NCBI GenBank assembly: GCA_016700115.1
Contig: CP064999.1
Location: 930,001-994,000, forward strand
Direction: 5' to 3'
Length of the DNA: 64,000 nucleotides
DNA from: Sphingobacteriales bacterium
GTDB taxonomy: Bacteria; Bacteroidota; Bacteroidia; Chitinophagales; UBA2359
The notes beneath the pieces were generated by a model. That model was not told where the DNA came from. It saw nothing but the letters and a program-made list of their open reading frames with translations, and made no database searches. A program made the translations under genes and the position numbers. Below are positions 17,849-26,870 of this stretch, piece after piece. Each line of letters begins with the position of its first letter. The first letter of the stretch is position 1.

Positions 17849-18754
17849 ATGTTCGAACAAAAAGAAAAATATATCAACCCGCTAACAGATTTTGGGTTCA
17901 AGAAACTTTTTGGAACGGAGATAAATAAAAGTTTGCTGATTGACTTTCTCAATCAAATTCTTCCCGACAGAAAGATTGCTGACCTGACTTATTCGTCGGG
18001 CGAACATTTGGGTTCAACCGAATTGGACAGGAAAGCTATTTTCGATTTGTACTGCACCGGCGATAACGGAGAAAGGTTTATCGTAGAAATGCAAAAAGCG
18101 AAACAAAATTTTTTTAAAGACCGGAGTGTATTTTACGCCTCCTTTCCCATTCAGGAACAAGGAAAGAAGTATAATTGGGACTATAAGTTAGACCCTGTTT
18201 ATTCGGTTGGCATCTTAGATTTCATTTTTGACGACCACAAATACGAGGATGAACTATTGCATGTTGTTGAGTTGAAAAACCAGAATTGCGAAGTTTTTTA
18301 CGAGAAGTTAAAATTTGTTTACCTTGAGTTGCCAAAGTTCAATAAGGAGGAGGAAGCATTAGAGACCCAATTTGACAAGTGGCTGTATGTGTTGCGGCAT
18401 CTTTCCCAGCTTCAGGACCGCCCCAGGAAACTGCAAGACCGGATATTTGCCAAACTGTTTGAGGCCGCAGAGATTGCTAAATTCAGCCCCAAAGAAAGAG
18501 AGTCTTACGAAAAGAGTTTGAAGTACTACCGGGATTTAAAAAACGTGATTGACACTTCCCGAGAGGAAGGGCGAGAGGAAGGACGAGAGGAAGGACGAGA
18601 GGAAGGACGTGAGGAAGGGCGGTTAGAAGGGATAGAAAAAGGAAGAGAAGCAAGGAATTTTGAAATTGCAGGTCAAATGAAAAAGGAAGGATTTGCTAAC
18701 GAGCAAATTAAAAAAATCACCGGATTAACAGATGAAGAAATCGGAAATTTATAA
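17849..18754 (+). CDS. Rpn-family PD-(D/E)XK nuclease / recombination-promoting putative transposase
   Basis: The opening NPLTDFGFKKLFGTE is the hallmark of this family. The PD-(D/E)XK nuclease core follows: aspartate in KAIFDLYCTGDNGERFIVEM and the E-M-Q motif (residues ~80-90). Then come the partially conserved YSVGILDFIF segment and a helical C-terminal part ending with LTDEEIGNL. The C-terminal region has a charged low-complexity stretch of five REEG units plus RLEG, encoded by a 12-bp tandem repeat. E. coli Rpn proteins cut DNA and promote RecA-independent recombination. I took Met at 17849 (MFEQKEKYINPLTDFG); the frame is open 19 codons further upstream from 17792. Confidence 0.8.
   Translation: MFEQKEKYINPLTDFGFKKLFGTEINKSLLIDFLNQILPDRKIADLTYSSGEHLGSTELDRKAIFDLYCTGDNGERFIVEMQKAKQNFFKDRSVFYASFPIQEQGKKYNWDYKLDPVYSVGILDFIFDDHKYEDELLHVVELKNQNCEVFYEKLKFVYLELPKFNKEEEALETQFDKWLYVLRHLSQLQDRPRKLQDRIFAKLFEAAEIAKFSPKERESYEKSLKYYRDLKNVIDTSREEGREEGREEGREEGREEGRLEGIEKGREARNFEIAGQMKKEGFANEQIKKITGLTDEEIGNL
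18560..18619 (+). repeat. 12-bp tandem repeat in the Rpn-like gene (5 units)
   Basis: Five in-frame units of the type CGAGAGGAAGGR encode R-E-E-G, followed by a diverged RLEG unit. Such in-frame 12-bp repeats can change copy number by slippage without disrupting the gene, altering the length of the charged linker. Confidence 0.85.
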
Positions 18755-18920
18755 TCCCTTTTTGTCGCCTATGCTTATTGATTTTTTATGTCTTAGCAAA
18801 TACGAAATTTTTTATCCTGAATGTACATAGTTATTTAACAACCGTTTAAAACTTATTGTCAACTTCGAGGAAAGTTGCTATAAAATACGAACCATAATCT
18901 ATTGACCATTACCATTCATC

Positions 18921-21797
18921 ATGCCAACTGCCAAAAAAGATTCAGAACACACCCTCTATCTGCTCGATGCCTTTGCCCTTATTTACAGGGCTTTTTTTGC
19001 CTTAGGAGGTGCAAAGCCGCTCATTAATTCCAAAGGGATGAACGTATCGGCAATTTTGGGATTTACGAACACCCTTTACGATTTGATAGTCAAAGAAAAA
19101 CCCACCCATATAGCAGTGGTGTTCGATTCAAAAGGTCCTACTCTCCGCGCTCAGGAGTTTGAGTTTTACAAAGCCCACCGCGAAGAGGTTCCAGAAGATA
19201 TTGTGTTTTCTATTCCTTATATTCAGCGAATTATAACCGCTTTCAATATTCCGATGTTGCAATTAGACGGATATGAAGCGGACGACATTATCGGTACTAT
19301 TGCCAAGCGCGCCGAACAAGACGGATATGCTGTCTATATGGTTACCCCGGATAAAGATTTCGGGCAGTTGGTGAGCGAAAACATCTTTATTTATAAACCT
19401 GCACATCTCAAAAAACCGGTCGAAATTTTAGGCGTTCCCGAAGTACTGGAACGTTGGGATATTGAAAGGGTGGATCAGGTCATTGATATTTTGGGGTTAA
19501 TGGGCGATCAGGCCGATAATATTCCGGGCATTAAGGGTGTTGGTGAAAAAACCGCTGTTAGCCTGCTCAAACAATTCGGAACTTTAGAAAGTATTTTGGA
19601 AAATGCGCATCAAATAAAAGGTAAAATTGCCGAAAAAGTAGCAGAAGGAGCAGAGTTAGCCGTTATCTCCAAAAAGTTGGCTACGATAGACATCGCCGTT
19701 CCCTTGCCCTACGAGCCGGAAAAGTATATTATGGAAGAGCCCGACCGTCAGGCTTTGGCCAATGTTTTTGCAGAACTTGAATTCCGAACCTTGGGCAAAC
19801 GTATTTTGGGCGACAGTTATGAAGTCAACTCTAGCACGGGCTCAACCTCCGAACAAAAAAACACTTCTGACCAACCCGCTACCGACAAACAACAGCAACT
19901 CAATTTGTTTGGAAACAGCCAGTCCGTAGCTCCGTCAAATGAAATTCAGGGGCAGTTGTTTAATACCGACACTGCAAAAGGTAAAACCATTCACAATACT
20001 CCCCACGAATATCATTTGGCTGATACGACCGAAAAACAGGAGCAGTTGGTTCGGCTTTTATTACAACAAACATTGGTCAGCTTTGATACTGAAACCACCG
20101 GCATTGACCCTAACAACAGCGAATTGGTCGGGCTTTCTTTTTCCTTTAGTCCAAATTCGGGATGGTATGTTCCGGTACCGGAAAATCAGGAACAAGCCAG
20201 ACTGTTGGTACAAAGGTTTCAACCATTTTATGAAAACGAAAACATTGCCAAGGTTGCCCAGAACCTGAAATACGATGCCCTGATGCTGAAATGGTATGGG
20301 GTAGAGGTAAAAGGAGTTTTGCACGATACGATGATTGCCCATTACCTTATTGAACCCGACATGCGACATAACCTGACCATTTTGTCCGAAACTTACCTGC
20401 ATTACAGTCCGGTAGAAATAGAAGAGCTGATCGGCAAAAAGGGTAAAAGCCAACTGAGTATGCGCGATGTGGAATTGGAAAAAATTACCGAATATGCCGC
20501 CGAAGATGCCGACCTCACTCTGCAACTCCATCATAAATTTAACCCTGTTGTCGCCACATCCGGGTTTAGTTCTCTTTATTCGGATGTTGAAATGCCTTTG
20601 GTGTCAGTCTTGGCCGATATGGAATTCGAGGGTGTGGCAATTGATGTGCCGTTCTTAAAAAAATATTCCGGAGAAGTGGGTGAAGAAATTTACCAAATCA
20701 AACAGGAGGTATTTAAAACAGCAGGCGTTGAGTTTAACCTTGACTCTCCAAAACAGTTGGGAACCATTTTGTTCGACCGGATGAAAATTCCCTATGTTGG
20801 AAAAAAAACTGCCACCGGTCAATACAGCACAGACGAAGACATGTTGCAATCATTAGCCGAGCAATATCCTTTTGCACACTTGTTGCTCGATTACCGCGAA
20901 CTGAGCAAACTCCGCAGCACCTATATTGATGCTTTGCCTCAGATGATCAATCCTAAATCGGGGCGCATACATACTACCTACAATCAGGCCGTTGCCAGCA
21001 CCGGACGATTGAGTTCAACTACCCCTAATCTGCAAAACATCCCCATTCGCACCGACAGAGGAAAGGAAATCCGCAAAGCTTTTATTCCCCGCAACAACGA
21101 CTACTTGCTGATGTCGGCCGATTACTCGCAGATAGAACTGCGACTGATGGCACACATGAGCGCTGATTCCAACATGCTTCAGGCCTTTAAAGACGGATTG
21201 GACATTCACCGCGCAACGGCAGCACGGGTTTACGGTGTTTCGCTTGCAGAAGTGGACAGCGATATGCGCCGGAAAGCAAAAATGGTGAATTTCGGCATCA
21301 TTTACGGCATCACTGCTTTCGGTCTGTCGCAACGCTTGGGCATCAGCCGTTCCGAAGCAGGCTCCATCATTGACGAATACTTCAAACAATATCCCGGTGT
21401 CAAACAATATATGGACGACACCGTCGAAAAAGCCCGCACGCTCGGATATGCCGAAACGCTGTTGGGCAGAAGGCGGTTTCTGAAAGACATCAACTCCCAA
21501 AACCGCACCGTCCGTTCTTTTGCCGAGCGCAACGCCATCAACACCCCCCTGCAAGGCACAGCAGCAGATATGATTAAAGTAGCGATGGTTAATATTCAGC
21601 GCAGAATGAAAGCCGAAGGCATGAAATCAAAAATGGTGCTTCAGGTTCACGACGAATTGGTGTTCGATGCCCATCAATCCGAAATTGACAAACTGACCGG
21701 TTTGGTAAAAACCGAAATGCAAACCGCAATTCCTTCGCTCTTAGTGCCGATAGAGGTAGAAAGCGGAGTAGGAAGCAATTGGTTAGAAGCACATTAA
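18921..21797 (+). CDS. polA: DNA polymerase I
   Basis: A full-length 958-residue Pol I with three domains. Residues 1-~290 are the 5'-3' exonuclease (LLDAFALIYRAFFAL, DGYEADDIIGTIAK, PDKDFGQLV, LMGDQADNIPGIKGVG). Residues ~370-570 are the 3'-5' exonuclease with an intact active site: FDTETTG (DxE), QNLKYDALML and YAAEDADL. Proofreading should therefore be functional, unlike in some Pol I proteins. Residues ~600-958 are the polymerase with motif A DYSQIELRLMAH, motif B RRKAKMVNFGIIYGITAFGL and motif C VHDELVFD. A poorly conserved Gln/Ser-rich linker lies at ~300-355. It functions in Okazaki fragment maturation and excision repair. The ATG follows a leader of about 165 bp. Confidence 0.97.
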   Translation: MPTAKKDSEHTLYLLDAFALIYRAFFALGGAKPLINSKGMNVSAILGFTNTLYDLIVKEKPTHIAVVFDSKGPTLRAQEFEFYKAHREEVPEDIVFSIPYIQRIITAFNIPMLQLDGYEADDIIGTIAKRAEQDGYAVYMVTPDKDFGQLVSENIFIYKPAHLKKPVEILGVPEVLERWDIERVDQVIDILGLMGDQADNIPGIKGVGEKTAVSLLKQFGTLESILENAHQIKGKIAEKVAEGAELAVISKKLATIDIAVPLPYEPEKYIMEEPDRQALANVFAELEFRTLGKRILGDSYEVNSSTGSTSEQKNTSDQPATDKQQQLNLFGNSQSVAPSNEIQGQLFNTDTAKGKTIHNTPHEYHLADTTEKQEQLVRLLLQQTLVSFDTETTGIDPNNSELVGLSFSFSPNSGWYVPVPENQEQARLLVQRFQPFYENENIAKVAQNLKYDALMLKWYGVEVKGVLHDTMIAHYLIEPDMRHNLTILSETYLHYSPVEIEELIGKKGKSQLSMRDVELEKITEYAAEDADLTLQLHHKFNPVVATSGFSSLYSDVEMPLVSVLADMEFEGVAIDVPFLKKYSGEVGEEIYQIKQEVFKTAGVEFNLDSPKQLGTILFDRMKIPYVGKKTATGQYSTDEDMLQSLAEQYPFAHLLLDYRELSKLRSTYIDALPQMINPKSGRIHTTYNQAVASTGRLSSTTPNLQNIPIRTDRGKEIRKAFIPRNNDYLLMSADYSQIELRLMAHMSADSNMLQAFKDGLDIHRATAARVYGVSLAEVDSDMRRKAKMVNFGIIYGITAFGLSQRLGISRSEAGSIIDEYFKQYPGVKQYMDDTVEKARTLGYAETLLGRRRFLKDINSQNRTVRSFAERNAINTPLQGTAADMIKVAMVNIQRRMKAEGMKSKMVLQVHDELVFDAHQSEIDKLTGLVKTEMQTAIPSLLVPIEVESGVGSNWLEAH

Positions 21798-22124
21798 ATC
21801 GGCATGTTTGTCCTTATTAATAAATGAGCCTTCCCTTTATCAGGGGTTTGTGTGATTCATGAGGTTAACGCAGACATATCCGAAAAAACGGTAGCAACAA
21901 AGCCGGATTTTTTGTCTTTTTTGGCAAAGACATGTAATAGCTTTATTAGAACTACAAATACCGGTTAATGGTGAATGACCACTACTTCATTTCTTGCTGT
22001 AGAGTTGTTTTTTGTCTCGAATCACCATATTTTTCACTCTTCATTAATTTTCAATCTTCAAGTTATAGATAGCAAAATCACAACCACAACTTTTTTATAT
22101 TTGCAATGTTTTATACAGAATGGT
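21798..22124. other. Intergenic region upstream of the HTCS gene
   Basis: About 330 bp without a convincing gene. A TATATTTG box at 22096-22103 resembles the phylum -7 element and lies 21 bp before the chosen start of the regulator, but no TTTG sits at the right distance upstream. No RNA gene or clear terminator for polA was recognised. Confidence 0.4.
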
Positions 22125-25100
22125 ATGCAGTTCTGCTTTCGTATATTTTGTTGTCTGATTATATTTACAAATTGTTTGTTGGCCCAAAACCGGTTTATGG
22201 AAACCTTTTCTACCGAAACCGGGCTTTCGCAAGGAATGATATTTGATATTTGCCAAACCTCCGATGGGTTTTTATGGATTGCAACCAAACATGGACTTAA
22301 CCGATACGACGGGTATAATTTTAAGATTTTTGTTCATAATCATCTCAACACCTTTTCTATTGCCGAAAACACTGTATCCGCTCTCTATGAAGACAGCAGA
22401 GGGCTGCTTTGGGTAGGGACGGAAAGTAAGGGGGTAGATATTTACGACCCCCGAACCGAACAATTTTATCACCTTCCTTTAGCATTTAACAGGGCAACAG
22501 ATGAGGGGGCAAATTCTGTGTTCAATATTACAGAAGGGTTAGATGGGGCAATGTATATTTTACACAGAAATAATGTTATAGTCAAGATTGCTATACCCGA
22601 AAACCTGTTAAAACACTTGCCGGACAAGCCTGATTTAACTGCTTACGCATCTCTTACTATATATAAGAGCGAATATTTCAAGCAAGCCGAGTCAAAAAAG
22701 CAAGTGAATGTTTTCCGGGTTGTTGCTATGTCCGACCGGCAAATCTGGGCATACAGCAGTAAACAAATTTATCGTTTGCTGAATAATCAATCAGAAAATA
22801 TACAAGTTGTCGAACCTGAGCAAGCAAATAAAACCGGCAACACCTCAATATGGTGCGCTATTCCCAAAGGATTTGTGTATTATAGAGAAGGTAAAACTTA
22901 TAATTCCAACATATCGGCTATTGGTTCTGATATTAGAACTACTTATTGCCGGCCGGCCGGCAATGAGGATTATTGGATAGCTGTAAACAACAAACTTTGG
23001 TTAGTAAAAAACGGAAAGCTTCCCGATTTTACTAAACCTGACTGGGAAGTTGATGCCGATATTTCAGCAGTATATAAAGACCAAAACGGAAATATATGGA
23101 TTGGTACGCAAGGGCACGGCCTTCGTAAAATTAACCCCAAGCGCCATCAGTTTAAACAAGGAGCAGAAGGATTCAGCCTTTGGGGTGTTTGGAGCGATTC
23201 GAAGGGCAGGTATTACTGCAAAGTGATTAACAAAGTGTTTGAATACAATCCGCAAACAGTCCAATTATCCAAAGAACGCGCTTTTGGTGGCAAGCCCTCG
23301 CGAGTACTTGATATGTGTATCAACGCTTCTGGAAATTACTGGCTGCTGGGTAGAGGTGAGGCTGAAAACACTGCCGAATTGAGATATTACCACCCCGACA
23401 CCGGTGAGTCAGTTGGATATTCTTTCCCGTTTGACACCTTTACTTCGGCTTCGGGTGACGAAACACTGGAACAAATATTTAAGCCGTTTGCCAATGCCGG
23501 TTTACAACTAACTTCCAATGGCAGTTTGCTGGTGGTAGGAGAAGGCTGCCGCTTAATTCGGTTTAATCCCGAAACAACCCGGTTTGAATGGTTCAGTTAC
23601 GCATCGGTATTCGGCAACCATGCGGCCGCAGTACTACCCTTAGCACTGACTGAAGATGGTAACGGGATAGTTTGGATCGGCACCCAATCTGGGTTGGTAA
23701 AATGTACGCCTCATCAGGGTTCTTATAAGTTTGAACTGATAAAAAACAGCCAACTTGGACTTAATAATAATGCGATTGCCTGTTTGCTTCCACATCCGGC
23801 CAATCCTAAACAGGGACTTTGGATTGGCACTAAAGGAGGGGGTATTAATTATCTTAATCTGCAAAACGGCAATTTTCAGTACATTACCACTAAAGAGGGG
23901 CTACCCGATGATGTGGTTTATGGAATTTTGCCCGGGAAAAAAAACGAGCTGTGGTGTAGCACTAATCGTGGTTTGGCCAAACTGACAATTTCCGAAACTG
24001 CTCAAGTGGAAAAAATAATATCCTATTCCACTACAAATGGCTTGCAATCCAATGAGTTTAATACCCAGGCATTTTTCCGTGCCGATAACGGAGAATTGCT
24101 TTTTGGAGGAGTGAATGGATTAAACCGCTTTTTCCCCGAAGATATAACACCCGATACTGTGCTATCCTCTGTTTATCTGGTAGGACTGAAAATAAACCAA
24201 CAGCCTGCCCTGTTTGGCGAAACTGAAAGTTTGCTTGACCAACCACTTACTTATACCAATCAACTTAAACTCCAATATTATCAAAACAATCTCACGTTTG
24301 AGTTTGCTGTTTTGGATTTTACTGCCCCCGGTAAAAACCGCTATCGCTACCGCTTAGTAGGTGCAGACCCGGAATGGGTTGAAACAGGAAACAATAGATT
24401 TGCCTATTTTACCCATCTTCGACCCGGACATTACACCTTATTGGCACAAGGCAATAATGGAGAGGGAGATTGGCAAGATATTGCCCAACCGGTGAAAATT
24501 GTTATTTATCCCCCATGGTGGCAATCTACACGAGCCTATTTGGTGTATCTGTTGCTTGTTTTGAGCGCAATGTGGCAGGCTTACCGTTTTCAGATAAGAA
24601 GGGTAAAAATGCACGAACAATTAGCCTTTGAACGACGAGAAACCGAAAGGATAAAGGCTTTGGAACAATTGAAAACCGATTTTTTCAGCAATGTAACACA
24701 TGAGTTCAGAACCCCGCTTACGCTGATGTTAGAACCCCTGCGCCAAGCGATTAAAAACCCCAATGACACCAACTTAATCGAAAAATTACGCCTTGCCGAA
24801 AAAAACAGTCGCAAACTGTTGTCCTTTGTTAATCAACTGTTGGATATGTCAAAATTAGAAAGCGGCAGTATGACCTTAGACAACCGCAAAGCCGATTTTA
24901 CCCAAACCCTGCGCGAGGTATTTGAGCAGTTTTTACCCCTTGCCCATAAACAGCAAATTTCATTGAGTTTTGAAAGCGACCAAAACATAACTCCTTTTTA
25001 CTATGATACCGGTAAGGTGGAACTAATAGTGAACAATTTGCTATCAAACGCCCTTAAATTTACACCTTCGGGCGGAAAAGTAACCCTTTCCTGCCATATG

Positions 25101-26240
25101 GCCCCTCAAACAGCCGAGAATAACCAACCTGCTGTACAGGTCAGTGTAACAGATACCGGTGTGGGAATTCCCGTTGATGCCCTGAACAAAGTTTTTGACC
25201 GTTTTTATCAGGTAAACATCTCCCAACATCAAACCGGTACAGGCATAGGACTTGCCCTTACCAAAGAACTCGTAGAACTCATGGGTGGGACCATACAAGT
25301 AAACAGCCATGAAAACATCGGTACCACGTTTACTTGCCTCCTGCCCGTCATCACAGAAGCGCCTGTAAGCAACCTACAACAAAACACAACTTTACCGCCC
25401 CTCACCAAACCTGCCCCTTACATACCCTCGTTGATGCCCGAACACCTAAACAACGAACACTCTCAAGAAGCCCCTGTTGTTCTAATTATTGAAGACAATC
25501 CGGAACTGCGCACATTTATACGTCACTCCATAGGCACAAACCGGCAGATACACGAAGCCGAAAACGGGCAAACAGGCATTGACTTAGCCATAGAACTCCT
25601 GCCGGACATTATCATCTCAGATGTTATGATGCCCGTAAAAGACGGCTATACCGCTTGTCACGAACTTAAAAACAACCCACTTACCTCGCACATACCCATT
25701 ATCCTGCTCACCGCCAAATCTGCCATCGAATCCAAAATACAAGGACTTCAAACCGGTGCCGATGACTACCTCACCAAACCCTTTAATACCGATGAGTTAA
25801 TAGCCCGAATGGATAACCTCATAGAACAAAGAAAACGCCTGCGCGAAAAATTTGCTCAACAAACCATTCTTTTACCCGATAAGAATTCGCTTCCTACCAA
25901 TCCGCAGGAGCCACTCCTCTCCAACCCCGATAAAGAATTTTTAAACCGCTTTATCTGCTTAGTAGAAGAACACCTCGACAATGAAAACATTACCGTTGAA
26001 GAATTTTCACAAAAAATGTATCTTAGTCGCGTACAACTTCACCGCAAAATGAAAGCCATTACGGATCAAAACGTCTCCGATTTTGTGCGCAACTACCGCC
26101 TGGAACGTGCCATGGTTATGCTCCAAAACCAAGAAGGCCGAGTCTATGAAATTGCAGACAACGTAGGCTTTGCCAACGAAAAATACTTTTCCCGCGCGTT
26201 CAAAGAAAAATTTGGCATCTCTCCCAGCCAAGTGCAGTAA
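22125..26240 (+). CDS. Hybrid two-component system regulator (HTCS)
   Basis: The chosen start gives a clean signal peptide (MQFCFRIFCCLIIFTNCLLA) and 1,371 residues. The periplasmic sensor has many Reg_prop propeller blades (DGFLWIATKHGLNRYDG, GLLWVGTESKGVDIYD, GNIWIGTQGHGLRKINP) and a Y_Y_Y domain near ~715-800. One transmembrane helix follows (~802-822), then the HisKA domain with H-box NVTHEFRTPL (~857), the HATPase domain (LSNALKF, DTGVGIP, TGIGLALTKELV), a receiver with phospho-acceptor Asp ~1165 (IIISDVMMPV) and a C-terminal AraC helix-turn-helix (~1280-1370). Such proteins usually sense glycans or other extracellular cues and activate adjacent loci. The T9SS protein gene downstream on the same strand is the natural candidate target; this is inference. 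Confidence 0.92.
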   Translation: MQFCFRIFCCLIIFTNCLLAQNRFMETFSTETGLSQGMIFDICQTSDGFLWIATKHGLNRYDGYNFKIFVHNHLNTFSIAENTVSALYEDSRGLLWVGTESKGVDIYDPRTEQFYHLPLAFNRATDEGANSVFNITEGLDGAMYILHRNNVIVKIAIPENLLKHLPDKPDLTAYASLTIYKSEYFKQAESKKQVNVFRVVAMSDRQIWAYSSKQIYRLLNNQSENIQVVEPEQANKTGNTSIWCAIPKGFVYYREGKTYNSNISAIGSDIRTTYCRPAGNEDYWIAVNNKLWLVKNGKLPDFTKPDWEVDADISAVYKDQNGNIWIGTQGHGLRKINPKRHQFKQGAEGFSLWGVWSDSKGRYYCKVINKVFEYNPQTVQLSKERAFGGKPSRVLDMCINASGNYWLLGRGEAENTAELRYYHPDTGESVGYSFPFDTFTSASGDETLEQIFKPFANAGLQLTSNGSLLVVGEGCRLIRFNPETTRFEWFSYASVFGNHAAAVLPLALTEDGNGIVWIGTQSGLVKCTPHQGSYKFELIKNSQLGLNNNAIACLLPHPANPKQGLWIGTKGGGINYLNLQNGNFQYITTKEGLPDDVVYGILPGKKNELWCSTNRGLAKLTISETAQVEKIISYSTTNGLQSNEFNTQAFFRADNGELLFGGVNGLNRFFPEDITPDTVLSSVYLVGLKINQQPALFGETESLLDQPLTYTNQLKLQYYQNNLTFEFAVLDFTAPGKNRYRYRLVGADPEWVETGNNRFAYFTHLRPGHYTLLAQGNNGEGDWQDIAQPVKIVIYPPWWQSTRAYLVYLLLVLSAMWQAYRFQIRRVKMHEQLAFERRETERIKALEQLKTDFFSNVTHEFRTPLTLMLEPLRQAIKNPNDTNLIEKLRLAEKNSRKLLSFVNQLLDMSKLESGSMTLDNRKADFTQTLREVFEQFLPLAHKQQISLSFESDQNITPFYYDTGKVELIVNNLLSNALKFTPSGGKVTLSCHMAPQTAENNQPAVQVSVTDTGVGIPVDALNKVFDRFYQVNISQHQTGTGIGLALTKELVELMGGTIQVNSHENIGTTFTCLLPVITEAPVSNLQQNTTLPPLTKPAPYIPSLMPEHLNNEHSQEAPVVLIIEDNPELRTFIRHSIGTNRQIHEAENGQTGIDLAIELLPDIIISDVMMPVKDGYTACHELKNNPLTSHIPIILLTAKSAIESKIQGLQTGADDYLTKPFNTDELIARMDNLIEQRKRLREKFAQQTILLPDKNSLPTNPQEPLLSNPDKEFLNRFICLVEEHLDNENITVEEFSQKMYLSRVQLHRKMKAITDQNVSDFVRNYRLERAMVMLQNQEGRVYEIADNVGFANEKYFSRAFKEKFGISPSQVQ

Positions 26241-26354
26241 ACAAGTGCCACATCGCTTATTCAACTCCTTCGGAGTTATTGTTGGTTGAGTTGCTTGTCA
26301 TCAACAGACTTCACCTGTGATTATTTATATTTAGGACCTTCAGGCTTGCCACCT

Positions 26355-26414
26355 CATCCCATGTCGTGCTATTCCATCCGATGTCGTGTCATCACATCCA
26401 AAGTCACTCTATCT
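26355..26414. repeat. Three imperfect 20-bp tandem repeats
   Basis: Units begin at 26355, 26375 and 26395 with CATCC and share (C/G)ATGTCGTG in the first two; the third is more diverged (CATCCAAAGTCACTCTATCT). They may be regulator binding sites or a decaying minisatellite. Confidence 0.5.
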
Positions 26415-26478
26415 TATATAACGATGTCATCCCAATCAGTATTGACTTTGGGGTAAGGTGCTGTAACTTATCCCCCAG

Positions 26479-26555
26479 CCCCAACGGGGTGAAATGTACA
26501 AAGCCGTATGCAAGTAGTGTGCTTCATACGGTCTGTAAGGGCAGATTTATTTCAC
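26479..26555. repeat. Nested inverted-repeat element (possible dispersed REP-like sequence)
   Basis: CCCC-AAC-GGGG forms a small hairpin at 26479-26489. Next, an outer pair GTGAAAT (26489-26495) / ATTTCAC (26549-26555) encloses an inner perfect pair CCGTATG (26504-26510) / CATACGG (26525-26531). The cruciform-like structure sits in non-coding DNA. It resembles short palindromic repeats dispersed in related genomes, but only one copy was noticed in this window. Confidence 0.5.
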
Positions 26556-26870
26556 TGTATTACCCGCCTTTATGTCCCCATCCACACTAAAAAAGTGGAC
26601 AAATCTGCTTAAAACTTCAAAACGTTACCTCAGTGCACCATTAAGAAACATCAGTGCACCCTAAAAACCACCTCACCACTGCAATTTTGCCATTACAAAA
26701 AGTAGTGATGGAATAAAGAGGGCAGAAAAGCAACCTGTGATAGCGAAACCCCCAAAACCGCTCAATCGGTAAACTAAAACCAACTCCAACCTAAACCTGC
26801 CCGCCTACCCATCTTGCTTTTTGTGTCTATCCAAAACTAAAATTTACACGAGCAATTAAAAAATACAGCT

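Larger units (their letters stand above)
26241..26870. other. 630-bp intergenic region between HTCS and giant surface protein
   Basis: No gene is supported. It contains a 3-copy 20-bp imperfect tandem repeat (26355-26414) and a nested inverted-repeat element (26479-26555), plus short direct repeats around CAGTGCACC near 26632 and 26652. It probably contains the promoter of the downstream giant gene, but no clear TTTG/TAnnTTTG pair was found. Confidence 0.5.

Noticed and set aside
21975..22124. Longer N-terminus of the HTCS
   Set aside because: The added 50 residues precede the signal peptide, which must be at the N-terminus for export of the sensor.
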